Below, piece after piece: positions 1 to 8,978 of a stretch of DNA of 64,000 bases. The notes beneath the pieces are model-generated. The model did not search any database, was not told where the DNA came from, and saw only the letters and a list, made by a program, of their open reading frames with translations. Source of the DNA: Thomasclavelia ramosa DSM 1402. Its GTDB lineage: Bacteria > Bacillota_I > Bacilli_A > Erysipelotrichales > Coprobacillaceae. The DNA lies in assembly GCF_014131695.1 (NCBI RefSeq), contig NZ_CP036346.1, positions 186,001-250,000 of the forward strand, written 5' to 3'. The position numbers were made by a program, and so were the translations under genes. The number at the start of each line of letters is the position of its first letter. Positions within the stretch are counted from its first letter, which is position 1.

Positions 1-747
1 ATGAACCAAATCGTTAGTACAGTGTTCTAAACGTTGTGCAGTTAAGTATTGTTTGACCGTAATATTTAAGTGTTTTTTGAACAATCTTGCTAAATAACCA
101 TAAGAGAAGTTAAATTGGTTCGCGATTGAGGAAACATCTAGTGCTTGAGAATAATGTTCATCTAAATAAAAGAGAATTTTCATAAATTCTTGGAGTTTTT
201 GATCAGATTGAAGAAAGTAACCAACTTTTCTAATCTTTTTTTGATACTTTAATAAAATACTAATAATTAAATATAAATAACCATTAATAGTAAGTAATTT
301 AAATTCAGTAGTTTGTTGATACTCTAAACTCAAATTAGTTAAAAGAACGACCAGTTTTTGTTCAATTTCTGGGACTATATGATTAGAAAAATAGATATTA
401 TCAAATGCAGGATAGCATTTTTTTAGAAAATCATACTTAATTTGAATAACAATACTTTTAAAACAATCCTCTGATTCAATAATTTTAGTCGTATGTATAG
501 CTTGTGAATTAATGATAGCTAAACCATTACGAGCAATTGAATAAGTTTCCCCATTACTCCAAAGTTCAATTGATGCGGTAAGTGGAATAATAAACTCTAA
601 ACTACGATGCCAATGTTTTGGAGGGATTAAATTAGGATCATCTTTAGCTAAAGTTACCTCAATAACTTTTAGCGGAAGTTCATCAGTAGTAATTTTTTCA
701 TAAATTATATGCGTATTATTATCTAATAATTCTTTTCCATTCAACAT
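1..747 (-). CDS. AraC-family transcriptional regulator (3' end cut by window edge)
   Basis: The frame is open from an ATG at 747 to base 1, so the C-terminus lies outside the window; 249 codons are visible. AGGAG lies just upstream of the ATG. The first part contains a cupin-like sensory stretch (PPKHWHRSLEFIIPLTASIE, about residues 37-56). The last 60 residues look like the start of an AraC DNA-binding domain (LDVSSIANQFNFSYGYLARL, then KQYLTAQRLEHC). A TATAAT-like element sits near 765-770 on this strand. It follows the flavodoxin gene on the same strand but appears to have its own promoter. The target genes are unknown. Confidence 0.8.
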   Translation of the reverse strand, partial: MLNGKELLDNNTHIIYEKITTDELPLKVIEVTLAKDDPNLIPPKHWHRSLEFIIPLTASIELWSNGETYSIARNGLAIINSQAIHTTKIIESEDCFKSIVIQIKYDFLKKCYPAFDNIYFSNHIVPEIEQKLVVLLTNLSLEYQQTTEFKLLTINGYLYLIISILLKYQKKIRKVGYFLQSDQKLQEFMKILFYLDEHYSQALDVSSIANQFNFSYGYLARLFKKHLNITVKQYLTAQRLEHCTNDLVH

Positions 748-825
748 CCTACCACTCCTTTTATATTATAATAACATAAAAAAATTAATTTTATTAATCC
801 AATTCATTTATTTTAATATATAAAA

Positions 826-852
826 TAGCTAAGATATTTAAACCTTAGCTAT
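826..852 (-). terminator. Putative intrinsic terminator of the flavodoxin gene
   Basis: A 9-bp inverted repeat, ATAGCTAAG/CTTAGCTAT, overlaps the stop region of the flavodoxin gene. On the minus strand it is followed by a T-rich run (TTTTATAT). The T-run is interrupted, so termination may be weak. Confidence 0.5.
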
Positions 853-1344
853 CATCTCTAATGCATATTTTTTAGCATTTTCTAAATCATTTGTATCTGG
901 ATGTGATAGAGCTGCATCAAAGTTATCAATACTAACTTGAAGCTGTTTATCTTCAGGATGCTCTTGAATCATTTTAACATAGCGATCACGTATTGATAAA
1001 GGCATCTTACCGGGACAGAAAAAGTGTCCTAATATCTTATTATTAGTATTTACAACATTATCAAATCGTTCTGCCAGTTTATCATAGTATTCAGTAGAAC
1101 CACCAAATCCAGCTGTTGCAAAAAAAGCGATTTTTTCATTTGAAAGAGTAGTAAGAAAATTTTGAATCTTTTGACTACAGTTACCCTTATCGGTCCAGCT
1201 TCCAATAAAAATCAGATCTGCGTCACTGAATGTTTGAGGTTCACCGAAGTAAACAACCTCTTCGTTAATACAAGCTTCTTTAATTACATTAGCTACTTTT
1301 TTGGTATTACCTGTATGACTATCAAATACAATTGCAATTTTCAT
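838..1344 (-). CDS. Flavodoxin-family protein
   Basis: About 168 aa. The N-terminus MKIAIVFDSHTGNTKKVANV carries the flavodoxin FMN phosphate-binding loop (SHTGNT). A later stretch, FIGSWTDKGN, fits the second FMN loop. It is likely a small cytoplasmic electron carrier or an FMN-dependent redox protein. The ATG at 1344 is preferred over an upstream GTG because GAGGTG lies immediately before it. It is divergent from the HAD gene at 1451. Flavodoxins often replace ferredoxin under iron limitation, but I see no DtxR-type palindrome upstream of this copy. Confidence 0.8.
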   Translation of the reverse strand: MKIAIVFDSHTGNTKKVANVIKEACINEEVVYFGEPQTFSDADLIFIGSWTDKGNCSQKIQNFLTTLSNEKIAFFATAGFGGSTEYYDKLAERFDNVVNTNNKILGHFFCPGKMPLSIRDRYVKMIQEHPEDKQLQVSIDNFDAALSHPDTNDLENAKKYALEMIAKV

Positions 1345-1450
1345 TTTAATCACCTCGTCATAAGTATAGACTTATATTCATAAATAATAAAGCATAATCT
1401 TTATCACATTTAATTACGTGTGATATACTATGATGTGTAAAGGAGATTTT

Positions 1451-2092
1451 ATGGATACAGCAATAATATTTGATTTAGATGGAACAGTTTTATATACAGA
1501 TGAATTAATTAAAAGAACTTTTATTAAAGTATTTGAAAAGTATCAGCCTGGGTATACTTTGAGTGAAGATGAATTATTATCTTTTTTAGGACCATCTTTA
1601 AAAGAAACGTTTTCGAAGTACTTTCCAGATGAAATGTTTAATGAATTGTTGAATTATTATCATAGTTATAACCATAGTCATCACGAGGATTTTGTCTATG
1701 TTTATCCGACAGTAGTAGAAACATTAGAATATTTAAAAAATAGAGGTTATCCTTTAGGAATCGTTACGACTAAATTAAAAGTTGCTGCTGATGTAGGACT
1801 CAACACTTTTGATTTAAAAAAATATTTTGATGTAGTAATTGGATTAGACGATGTTAAGGTCACTAAGCCGGATCCAGAAGGAATAATCAAGGCAATGGAA
1901 TTATTGGGTGTTAAAAAAGCTGTATATATCGGTGATAATATAACTGATATTCAAGCTGGGAAAAATGCTGGTATTAAAACAATTGGTGTAAAATGGTCAC
2001 CTAAAGGTTATCAACATTTATTAGAATTAGAACCAGATTTAATGATCGACGAGATGAAGGAAATCATTCCATATATAGAAGGAGCGTGTTAA
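1451..2092 (+). CDS. HAD-superfamily phosphatase, PpaX/Gph-like
   Basis: About 213 aa. HAD motif I is AIIFDLDGTVLYTDE near the start, motif II is VTTKLK around residue 108, and the late motifs are VTKPDPEG and YIGDNITDIQAGKNAG. The cap is of the beta-phosphoglucomutase/phosphoglycolate phosphatase type. Length and motifs resemble B. subtilis pyrophosphatase PpaX (about 216 aa), but the substrate cannot be read from sequence. The ATG at 1451 is chosen because AAAGGAG precedes it at normal spacing; an upstream in-frame ATG at 1430 lacks a ribosome site. The stop lies one base before the trxB start, so the two are probably co-transcribed. Confidence 0.75.
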   Translation: MDTAIIFDLDGTVLYTDELIKRTFIKVFEKYQPGYTLSEDELLSFLGPSLKETFSKYFPDEMFNELLNYYHSYNHSHHEDFVYVYPTVVETLEYLKNRGYPLGIVTTKLKVAADVGLNTFDLKKYFDVVIGLDDVKVTKPDPEGIIKAMELLGVKKAVYIGDNITDIQAGKNAGIKTIGVKWSPKGYQHLLELEPDLMIDEMKEIIPYIEGAC

Positions 2093-2093
2093 G

Positions 2094-3002
2094 ATGAAAG
2101 ATTTAATTATTATTGGAGCTGGTCCTGCTGGATTAAGTGCATGTTTATATGCAACTAGGGCAGGGGCAGAGGTGTTGATGCTGGATGCTGGAGCACCTGG
2201 AGGAAAGTTGAATGTCAGTGCTGAAATCGAAAACTGGCCTGGACAAAAAAAGAAGACTGGCCCTGAGTTAGCTTATGAAATGTATGAACATGCATTATCA
2301 TTTGGCGGTGAACAGGCATATGGTGAAGTAACTAAAGTAATTGATTACGGTGATTATAAAGAAGTTATAACAACGGATCAGTCATATGAAGCAAAAAATG
2401 TCTTGATTGCTACTGGAACTAAGGAACGTAAAATGGGAATTCCGATGGAAGAAGAATTAACCGGGCATGGTGTTTCTTATTGTGCTGTTTGTGATGGACC
2501 ATTTTTTAAAGGTGATGAAGTAGCAGTTGTTGGTGGGGGTAATTCGGCATTAGAAGAAGCTATTTATTTAACTAAATTTGCTAAAAAAGTACATTTAATT
2601 GTTCGGCGGGATGTTTTTAGGGCTGATAAAATAATTCAAGATCATGTTCAAGCTAATGATAAAATTGAAATTCATTTTCTAAAAAAACCTCATCATCTTA
2701 TTGCAAAAGATAATAAGGTTGCGGCGATTGCATTAGAAGATAGTAAGACTGGTGAAGTTAGTGAATTAGCAGTTAAGGGTGTCTTTCCATTTGTAGGATT
2801 AGATCCAATTACTGATTTTGTTAAAGACTTAGGAATTACTGATGAGCGTGGCTATATCATTACAAATGAATTGATGGAAACATCTGTCAAAGGTATTTAT
2901 GCTGCTGGTGATGTTCGTCAAAAAGTACTTCGCCAAGTTGTGACAGCTACCAATGATGGTGCAATTGTTGGTCAACAAGTTGGTCAAGGCTTAAATAATT
3001 AA
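2094..3002 (+). CDS. trxB: Thioredoxin reductase
   Basis: 302 aa, close to the usual low-molecular-weight TrxR length. It has an N-terminal FAD-binding GAGPAGLSA, a redox-active CAVC at Cys130/Cys133 followed by DG, a second dinucleotide site VVGGGNSALEEA (about 145-156), and a C-terminal FAD motif GIYAAGDVR. It transfers NADPH electrons to thioredoxin in the cytoplasm. It is translated directly after the HAD gene with one base between. Its stop overlaps the 3' end of the convergent LysR gene by 4 bp. Confidence 0.93.
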   Translation: MKDLIIIGAGPAGLSACLYATRAGAEVLMLDAGAPGGKLNVSAEIENWPGQKKKTGPELAYEMYEHALSFGGEQAYGEVTKVIDYGDYKEVITTDQSYEAKNVLIATGTKERKMGIPMEEELTGHGVSYCAVCDGPFFKGDEVAVVGGGNSALEEAIYLTKFAKKVHLIVRRDVFRADKIIQDHVQANDKIEIHFLKKPHHLIAKDNKVAAIALEDSKTGEVSELAVKGVFPFVGLDPITDFVKDLGITDERGYIITNELMETSVKGIYAAGDVRQKVLRQVVTATNDGAIVGQQVGQGLNN

Positions 3003-3871
3003 TAATTTTTGCAGGTCTTAATAAAGGCTTGCATTTTTTTATTTATACTTTTATTTTTATGATAACAAATTGAAAAATCGCGTTCAATACTGATGTTATT
3101 GACATTAATAACTTGAATACTTTTTTCAATAACTTCATTTTCAATAATTTTCATAGGCATTAAGGCGATACCATGACCATTTAAAACTGCCTGTTTAACA
3201 GATTCCCAACTATGACATTGCCAAGCAGGCTCCAAAAAAATATTATTATTTTTTAAGCATTCATCAAGTTGATTTCTTGTCCCACTACCTTGTTCACGAT
3301 CAATAAAAGGATGTAAACTCAATTCAGTTAGGCTCATTACTTTAACGTTATTTAGAGGGTAATCTTGGGCACAAACAAAAACAACTCGATCTTTGATAAC
3401 GGGTTCGACAATTAAATCTTGATTGATGATCGTACCTTCAACTAAAGCAATATCTAAAGTATTATTTAATAATTTTTCTTCAATAACATTAGTATTATCA
3501 ATATAAACTTGAAAAGTAATATCTTGATATTTATCTTTTAATTTCTTTAAAATAGGTGAAATAAGAGTACTGCCGATTGTCAAAGTTGCACCAATCTTTA
3601 ATGGGAATTGTTTGGTTTTAGTAAAGATATGTTCAATTTCATCATATAGATTCAATATCTGGTTGGCTTTAACTAGTAATGTTTGACCCTCTTCACTGAT
3701 AAATAGTGTCTTTGAATAACGTTCAAATAATTTAACCTGATACTCATCTTCAATTTCTTGGATTTTTTGAGAAATAGTTGGCTGGGAGATGTATAATAAT
3801 TTGGCCGCTTTTGACATTGATTTAGTTTTAGCAACCGTTTTAAAAATGGCTAAATGTTTTCGTGTAATCAT
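2999..3871 (-). CDS. LysR-family regulator, likely controlling asrABC
   Basis: 290 aa. The winged HTH is at the N-terminus (MSKAAKLLYISQPTISQKIQ), followed by the LysR substrate-binding fold (IGATLTIGSTLISPILKKL; DRVVFVCAQDYPLN). The start at 3871 is set by AGGAGG just upstream; a longer reading from 3913 has no ribosome site. It is divergent from asrA with about 118 bp between, the classic LysR arrangement. By analogy with CysL and sulfite reductase it may sense a sulfur metabolite and regulate asrABC; this is inferred from position only. Confidence 0.82.
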   Translation of the reverse strand: MITRKHLAIFKTVAKTKSMSKAAKLLYISQPTISQKIQEIEDEYQVKLFERYSKTLFISEEGQTLLVKANQILNLYDEIEHIFTKTKQFPLKIGATLTIGSTLISPILKKLKDKYQDITFQVYIDNTNVIEEKLLNNTLDIALVEGTIINQDLIVEPVIKDRVVFVCAQDYPLNNVKVMSLTELSLHPFIDREQGSGTRNQLDECLKNNNIFLEPAWQCHSWESVKQAVLNGHGIALMPMKIIENEVIEKSIQVINVNNISIERDFSICYHKNKSINKKMQAFIKTCKNY

Positions 3872-3989
3872 TTTGAGACCTCCTGTGCTATTGGAAAAAC
3901 CAATAGATATCATTAGATATTAATATTATTATAATAACATAGAAAGTGTTATAATCAAAATGTAAGCGTAGGCATTAGGAGGAAAAACG
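3872..3989. promoter_or_regulatory. Divergent LysR/asrA control region
   Basis: This region holds a perfect palindrome ATTGG-AAAAA-CCAAT (3890-3904), a direct repeat TAGATAT (3904-3910 and 3914-3920), a perfect 12-bp palindrome TTATTATAATAA (3926-3937), and a TATAAT -10 element at 3950-3955 for asrA. No good -35 is visible, which fits an activated promoter. AGGAGG precedes the asrA ATG. Confidence 0.5.
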
Positions 3990-5030
3990 ATGGGATATAA
4001 AGTAGGTTTTAAAGATGTAAATGATATTTTGGCGACGCTATCACAAGAATATGATATCTATGGACCAAAACGCTTTGAAAAACAAGGGCGTTATTCAGAT
4101 ACTGATATTATTCGCTATGATAAAATTAGTAAAATTGAAGAAGTAGTGTTTGATCAAAAATCTGATTTTCCAGCTAAAGAAGTAATTACCCCAATTACTC
4201 AATCTTTATTCTATTTTACAGAAGATGAATATCGTGAAAGTAAAGTAACTGATAAAAAGATATTGATTTTTATGAGACCTTGCGATGTTAATGCAATGGA
4301 ACATCAAAATAAAATATATTTAGGAAATGGCGGGTACAGTGATCTTTATTATCAACGACTTCAAGAAAAAGTTAAGATAATTTTAATGGAGTGTACAAGT
4401 GGCTGGGACACTTGTTTTTGTGTTAGTATGCAAGCTAATAAAACGGACAATTATAGTCTGGCAATTCGTCATTTAGATAATGAGGTATTAATAGAAGTTA
4501 AAGAAAGTGAATTTGAAAAATATTTTATGGAAGCCCCTAAAGATGATTTTGAAGTTTCATTTATTGAGGAAAATGAAGTAAAAGTAACAGTTCCTGAAAT
4601 CAAGGACAAGGAAACGTTATTAAAATTAAAACAACATTCAATGTGGCAAACATTTAATTCACGCTGTATTTCATGTGGTGCTTGCACGATAGCATGTGCT
4701 ACTTGTACATGTTTTACGACAACAGACTTAATTTATAATGAAAATGCTAGTATTGGAGAACGCCGAAGAACTGCAGCTTCATGCCAGGTCGATGGTTTTA
4801 GTGATATGGCAGGAGGTCATGCCTTTAGGCCAACGGCTGGGGATCGAATGCGATATAAGATTCTTCATAAATTTCATGATTATAAAGCACGTTTTAATGA
4901 TTATCATATGTGTGTTGGTTGTGGGCGCTGTACATCAAGATGCCCTGAATATATTTCAGTAACGGCAACAGTTGAGAAGATGGCTACGGCAGTGGCGGAA
5001 ATTGAAGTGAAAGGAGATAACCATGAATAA
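3990..5030 (+). CDS. asrA: Anaerobic sulfite reductase subunit A
   Basis: 346 aa. It is an iron-sulfur electron-transfer subunit of the cytoplasmic NADH-dependent dissimilatory-type sulfite reductase that forms sulfide. Two ferredoxin-like cysteine clusters lie near the C-terminus (CISCGACTIACATCTC and CVGCGRCTSRCPEY). The middle also contains MRPCDVNAMEHQ, typical of AsrA-like proteins. AGGAGG precedes the ATG. The 3' end overlaps asrB by 8 bp, so the subunits are translationally coupled. Confidence 0.93.
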   Translation: MGYKVGFKDVNDILATLSQEYDIYGPKRFEKQGRYSDTDIIRYDKISKIEEVVFDQKSDFPAKEVITPITQSLFYFTEDEYRESKVTDKKILIFMRPCDVNAMEHQNKIYLGNGGYSDLYYQRLQEKVKIILMECTSGWDTCFCVSMQANKTDNYSLAIRHLDNEVLIEVKESEFEKYFMEAPKDDFEVSFIEENEVKVTVPEIKDKETLLKLKQHSMWQTFNSRCISCGACTIACATCTCFTTTDLIYNENASIGERRRTAASCQVDGFSDMAGGHAFRPTAGDRMRYKILHKFHDYKARFNDYHMCVGCGRCTSRCPEYISVTATVEKMATAVAEIEVKGDNHE

Positions 5031-5817
5031 TCCAATCAAACCAATTCCAAGTACAATTCTTGAGATAAAACGAGAAAGTAATTTAGAGTATACGTTTAAA
5101 GTTGCTACAAATATTAAACCGGAACATGGACAGTTTCTCCAATTATCAATTCCTAAAATTGGTGAAGCACCAATCTCTGTTTCAGCCCAGGGTGAGGGCT
5201 GGTTAGATTTTACGATTCGTTCGGTTGGAAAAGTAACTGATGAAATTTTTAATAAGAAACCTGGTGATGTTCTCTTTATTAGGGGACCATATGGTAAAGG
5301 CTGGCCTTTAGAAGAAACCTTTAAAGGAAAACATTTAGTTGTAATAACTGGTGGTACAGGATTAGCACCAGTAAGAAGTATGCTAAATGAGTGCTTTGAA
5401 AATGATGGATATGTAAAAAGTTTAACTTTAATTGTTGGGTTTAAAAATGAGGCTGGAATTATTTTTAAAGAGGAACTAAATAAATGGCAAGAAAAATTTA
5501 ATACTTTCTATACTTTAGATAAAGACCAAATTGAAGGATGGAACGTTGGTTTTGTAACCGATTTAGTTGAAAAAATTCCTTTTGATAGTTTTATGGGTAA
5601 TTATGAAGTTATTATTGTCGGGCCACCGATGATGATGAAATTTACCGGAGAAAAGGTTGCTGGTTTAGGGGTACCTGATGAAAAAATTTGGGTATCTTTT
5701 GAAAGAAAAATGTCATGTGCAGTTGGGAAATGTGGACATTGCCGAATTGATGAAACATATGTTTGTTTAGATGGACCAGTATTTAATTATACAAAGGCTA
5801 AATATTTAGTAGATTAG
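5023..5817 (+). CDS. asrB: Anaerobic sulfite reductase subunit B (FAD/NAD-binding)
   Basis: 264 aa, a ferredoxin reductase-like subunit. RGPYGKGWPL and VVITGGTGLAPVRSML are the flavin and pyridine-nucleotide motifs. The C-terminal CAVGKCGHCRI...VCLDGPVF is the usual Fe-S cysteine cluster of this family. It feeds NADH electrons through AsrA to AsrC. It overlaps asrA and precedes asrC by 12 bp. Confidence 0.93.
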   Translation: MNNPIKPIPSTILEIKRESNLEYTFKVATNIKPEHGQFLQLSIPKIGEAPISVSAQGEGWLDFTIRSVGKVTDEIFNKKPGDVLFIRGPYGKGWPLEETFKGKHLVVITGGTGLAPVRSMLNECFENDGYVKSLTLIVGFKNEAGIIFKEELNKWQEKFNTFYTLDKDQIEGWNVGFVTDLVEKIPFDSFMGNYEVIIVGPPMMMKFTGEKVAGLGVPDEKIWVSFERKMSCAVGKCGHCRIDETYVCLDGPVFNYTKAKYLVD

Positions 5818-5829
5818 GAGTAGCTGAAG

Positions 5830-6867
5830 ATGAATCATGATATTGATATAAAAAAATTAAGAATAAATTGTTTTAGACAGTCTAAAGTGGCTGGTGAATT
5901 CATGTTACAGATGCGGGTGCCAGGATCAATGATTGCGGCTAAATATTTGCAAGTAGTTCAAGACATCGCAGAAAACTGGGGAAACGGAACATTTCATATT
6001 GGAATGCGACAAACTTTGAATATTCCCGGAATAAAATATGAATACATTGGTGAAGTAAACAAGTATATTAAAGATTATATTAAAGAAGTAGAAGTCGAAA
6101 TGTGTGATGTTGATATGGATGTTACTGATTATGGCTATCCTACTATTGGAGCTCGTAATGTTATGAGCTGTATTGGTAATACTCATTGTATCAAAGCAAA
6201 TGTGAATACGTATCAGTTAGCAAGAAAAATTGAAAAAATTATTTTTCCTAGTCACTATCATATTAAAGTATCAGTATCGGGATGCCCTAATGATTGTGGA
6301 AAAGGTCATTTTAATGATTTTGGAATCATGGGGATCGCGAAGATGGAGTATCATCCAGAAAGATGTATTGGCTGTGGTGCTTGTGTGCGAGCTTGTCAAC
6401 ATCATGCGACTAGAGTACTTTCACTAAATGCTGATAATAAAGTAGATAAAGATACTTGTTGTTGTGTTGGATGTGGAGAGTGTGTTATTGCTTGTCCAAC
6501 TGGTGCCTGGACACGTAAACCAACTAAATTTTATCGTGTTACTCTAGGTGGACGTAGTGGAAAACAGTATCCAAGAATGGGGAAAATTTTCTTAAATTGG
6601 ATTACCGAAGATGCATTACTACAAGTGTTTAGCAATTGGCAAAAGTTTTCTGCCTGGGTGATGGATAACAAACCTGAATATATTCATGGTGGACACTTAA
6701 TTGATATTGCTGGATATCCTAAGTTTAAAGAATTGATTTTAGATGGCGTTGAATTAAATCCTGAGTGTCTTGTGGCAGAAGAATTGTATTGGACTGAAAG
6801 TGAACAACGTGCCAATATCCATTTAAAACCGCTTGAACAACATAAAAAAGCAGGACCACAAAATTAA
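5830..6867 (+). CDS. asrC: Anaerobic sulfite reductase subunit C (siroheme catalytic subunit)
   Basis: 345 aa. The coupled siroheme/4Fe-4S ligands are visible as CIGNTHC (C-x5-C) and GCPNDCGKG (C-x3-C). A two-cluster ferredoxin insert follows (CIGCGACVRACQ and CVGCGECVIACPTG). It reduces sulfite to sulfide and requires siroheme, which the downstream genes can make. A strong terminator follows within a base of the stop, before hemA. Confidence 0.93.
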   Translation: MNHDIDIKKLRINCFRQSKVAGEFMLQMRVPGSMIAAKYLQVVQDIAENWGNGTFHIGMRQTLNIPGIKYEYIGEVNKYIKDYIKEVEVEMCDVDMDVTDYGYPTIGARNVMSCIGNTHCIKANVNTYQLARKIEKIIFPSHYHIKVSVSGCPNDCGKGHFNDFGIMGIAKMEYHPERCIGCGACVRACQHHATRVLSLNADNKVDKDTCCCVGCGECVIACPTGAWTRKPTKFYRVTLGGRSGKQYPRMGKIFLNWITEDALLQVFSNWQKFSAWVMDNKPEYIHGGHLIDIAGYPKFKELILDGVELNPECLVAEELYWTESEQRANIHLKPLEQHKKAGPQN

Positions 6868-6889
6868 AACCACGATTTCGTGGTTTTTT
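6868..6889 (+). terminator. Terminator between asrC and hemA
   Basis: The perfect stem AACCACGA/TCGTGGTT is followed by a T run. hemA begins only 8 bp later with no obvious promoter between, so partial read-through probably lets the asr promoter also drive the siroheme genes at a lower level. Confidence 0.8.
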
Positions 6890-6897
6890 AAAGGTTT

Positions 6898-8088
6898 ATG
6901 GAGTTCGCAGTAATTGGTGTTAGCCACAAGCAATTAGCATTGGATAAACGTTCCTTATTTAGTTTTACAGATACTCAAAAATTAGAATTTTCAAGTTTAT
7001 TATTAACCTATGGTATTGAACAAGTTCTTATTTTATCAACTTGTAATCGAAGTGAAGTTTATTTGATGTATCAAACAGATATTGATTTCTTACCATCTAT
7101 TTATTTAAATTATTTTAATCAAGCTGAGGCGCCATTATATGTTAAAACTGGTGATGAAGCTTTTAGGCATCTATTAAAAGTAACCTGTGGATTAGAATCG
7201 ATGCTGATCCGTGAAGATCAAATATTAGGACAAGTTAAGCAGGCATATGATTTTACTTGTAGAATGTCTTTAGGGGGAAAAGAGTTATCTTTGATTTTTC
7301 AAGAAACTCTTAATTTTGTCAAAAAGATGAAGCACAAATATCAGCAGCCGTCAATCTCATTGACTCATTTAGCCGTTGAACATTTAAAAAAAGTATCAAA
7401 CTTATATAATCAAAAAATTATGATTTGTGGTGCCGGTGAAATTGCGACATCATTTATCCCATATTTATATGATAATAATGAATTAATTTTTTCTAATCGA
7501 AATAGTGGCAAACTTGTTAAATTAAAACAACAGTATCCTAAAATAAAAATTATTCCCTTTAATCAAAGAAAGATCTTGTTGGATCAAGTTAATATTTTAA
7601 TAAGTGCTACAGCGAGCCCGCATCTAATCTTTAATCGTGATGATTTTATAAGTTCACAATTAATAGCGATTGATTTGACGATTCCTCGTGATATTGATAA
7701 AACTGCTTCTATTCAATGTATTGATTTAGATACATTAAACCATGAGGTTGCAGTCAATAATCAATTACGAAGTAAAGATGTAGAAAAAATAAATTCAGAA
7801 ATTGATATTAAGATCAGGGAAGTAAGAACAAAGCTTGATAGTATCAAATATGATTATGTGATACAATCTTTACAGGCAAAAAGTATGCAGTTAGCTAATC
7901 AAACTTATGAAATTTTGGTTAATAAACTATCTTTAACTGCTCGTGAGCGCCATATATTAGAAAAAACATTAAAAGCATCATTTATGCAAATAATGAAAGA
8001 TCCGATACATTGTGTAAAAACTAATCAAATCAATGATCTTGAAGTAATAAATAAACTATTTAGTCTTAAAGAGGATAATGAAGAATGA
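6898..8088 (+). CDS. hemA: Glutamyl-tRNA reductase
   Basis: 396 aa. The catalytic Cys49 lies in ILSTCNRSEVYL. An NADPH-binding segment IMICGAGEIATSFI and a helical C-terminal dimerisation region follow. It makes glutamate-1-semialdehyde from Glu-tRNA, the first step of C5 tetrapyrrole synthesis. A weak AAAGG precedes the ATG. The stop overlaps the hemC start by 4 bp. Confidence 0.92.
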   Translation: MEFAVIGVSHKQLALDKRSLFSFTDTQKLEFSSLLLTYGIEQVLILSTCNRSEVYLMYQTDIDFLPSIYLNYFNQAEAPLYVKTGDEAFRHLLKVTCGLESMLIREDQILGQVKQAYDFTCRMSLGGKELSLIFQETLNFVKKMKHKYQQPSISLTHLAVEHLKKVSNLYNQKIMICGAGEIATSFIPYLYDNNELIFSNRNSGKLVKLKQQYPKIKIIPFNQRKILLDQVNILISATASPHLIFNRDDFISSQLIAIDLTIPRDIDKTASIQCIDLDTLNHEVAVNNQLRSKDVEKINSEIDIKIREVRTKLDSIKYDYVIQSLQAKSMQLANQTYEILVNKLSLTARERHILEKTLKASFMQIMKDPIHCVKTNQINDLEVINKLFSLKEDNEE

Positions 8089-8978
8089 AAATAATTGTTG
8101 GTAGCAGAGGCTCAAGTCTTGCGTTAAAACAAACTGAATATGTAATTGAAAAACTCCAAAGGGCATATCCAGAAAATGAATACGAAATTAAAGTCATTCA
8201 TACCATTGGTGATAAAATGCAACATATTGCTTTGGACAAAATAAACGATAAAGGTGTTTTTGTTAAAGAAATCGAAAAAGAACTATTAGAGCATACAATT
8301 GATCTTGCTGTCCATAGTTTAAAGGATATGCCAAGTGATAATCCTGCTGGTTTAGTATACGCTAAAACGTTAGCTCCTAGTGATTATCGTGATTGCTTAG
8401 TATTAAAGAATTGTTCTTCATTAGCAAGGCTGCCTCAGCATGCAACGATTGCAACAGGAAGCAAGCGGAGAAAATATCAACTATTAAAACTCCGCCCTGA
8501 TTTAAAAATCGTTGATATTCGTGGAAATGTTAATACTCGTCTGCAAAAGATGGCAAATCAAGAAATCGATGGTCTAGTACTTGCAAGTGCTGGGCTAAAA
8601 CGTTTAGGCTTGGAAGATTTAATTAGTGAGTATTTAGATGAGACAAAAATGATTCCTGCCTGCGGTCAAGGCATATTAGCAATTCAAGTTCGTCAAGATA
8701 GTGAATTATTGACGATGATCAATAATATAAGTGATGAAATTACAACAACACGAATGGAACTGGAACGTTTATTTTTAAAAACAGTAAATGGCAGTTGTCA
8801 TATTCCCGTTGGCGGTTATGCAAAAATTATTGGAGATCAGGTACATTTTTACGGATTGTTAGGGAATGAAGATGGAACGGTTTTAAAAAACATTGATAAG
8901 AAATTTAGTTTAAAAGATGCAAGCGAGGAAGTAACAGCACTTGCTGAAATGTTAATGAGGGAAGTTTATGAACGGTAG
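8085..8978 (+). CDS. hemC: Hydroxymethylbilane synthase (porphobilinogen deaminase)
   Basis: 297 aa. It contains VGSRGSSLALKQ at the start, the active-site stretch AVHSLKDMPS, and GSCHIPV with Cys238 for the dipyrromethane cofactor. It polymerises four porphobilinogens into hydroxymethylbilane. It overlaps hemA by 4 bp and the downstream cobA/hemD fusion by 11 bp. Confidence 0.93.
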   Translation: MKIIVGSRGSSLALKQTEYVIEKLQRAYPENEYEIKVIHTIGDKMQHIALDKINDKGVFVKEIEKELLEHTIDLAVHSLKDMPSDNPAGLVYAKTLAPSDYRDCLVLKNCSSLARLPQHATIATGSKRRKYQLLKLRPDLKIVDIRGNVNTRLQKMANQEIDGLVLASAGLKRLGLEDLISEYLDETKMIPACGQGILAIQVRQDSELLTMINNISDEITTTRMELERLFLKTVNGSCHIPVGGYAKIIGDQVHFYGLLGNEDGTVLKNIDKKFSLKDASEEVTALAEMLMREVYER

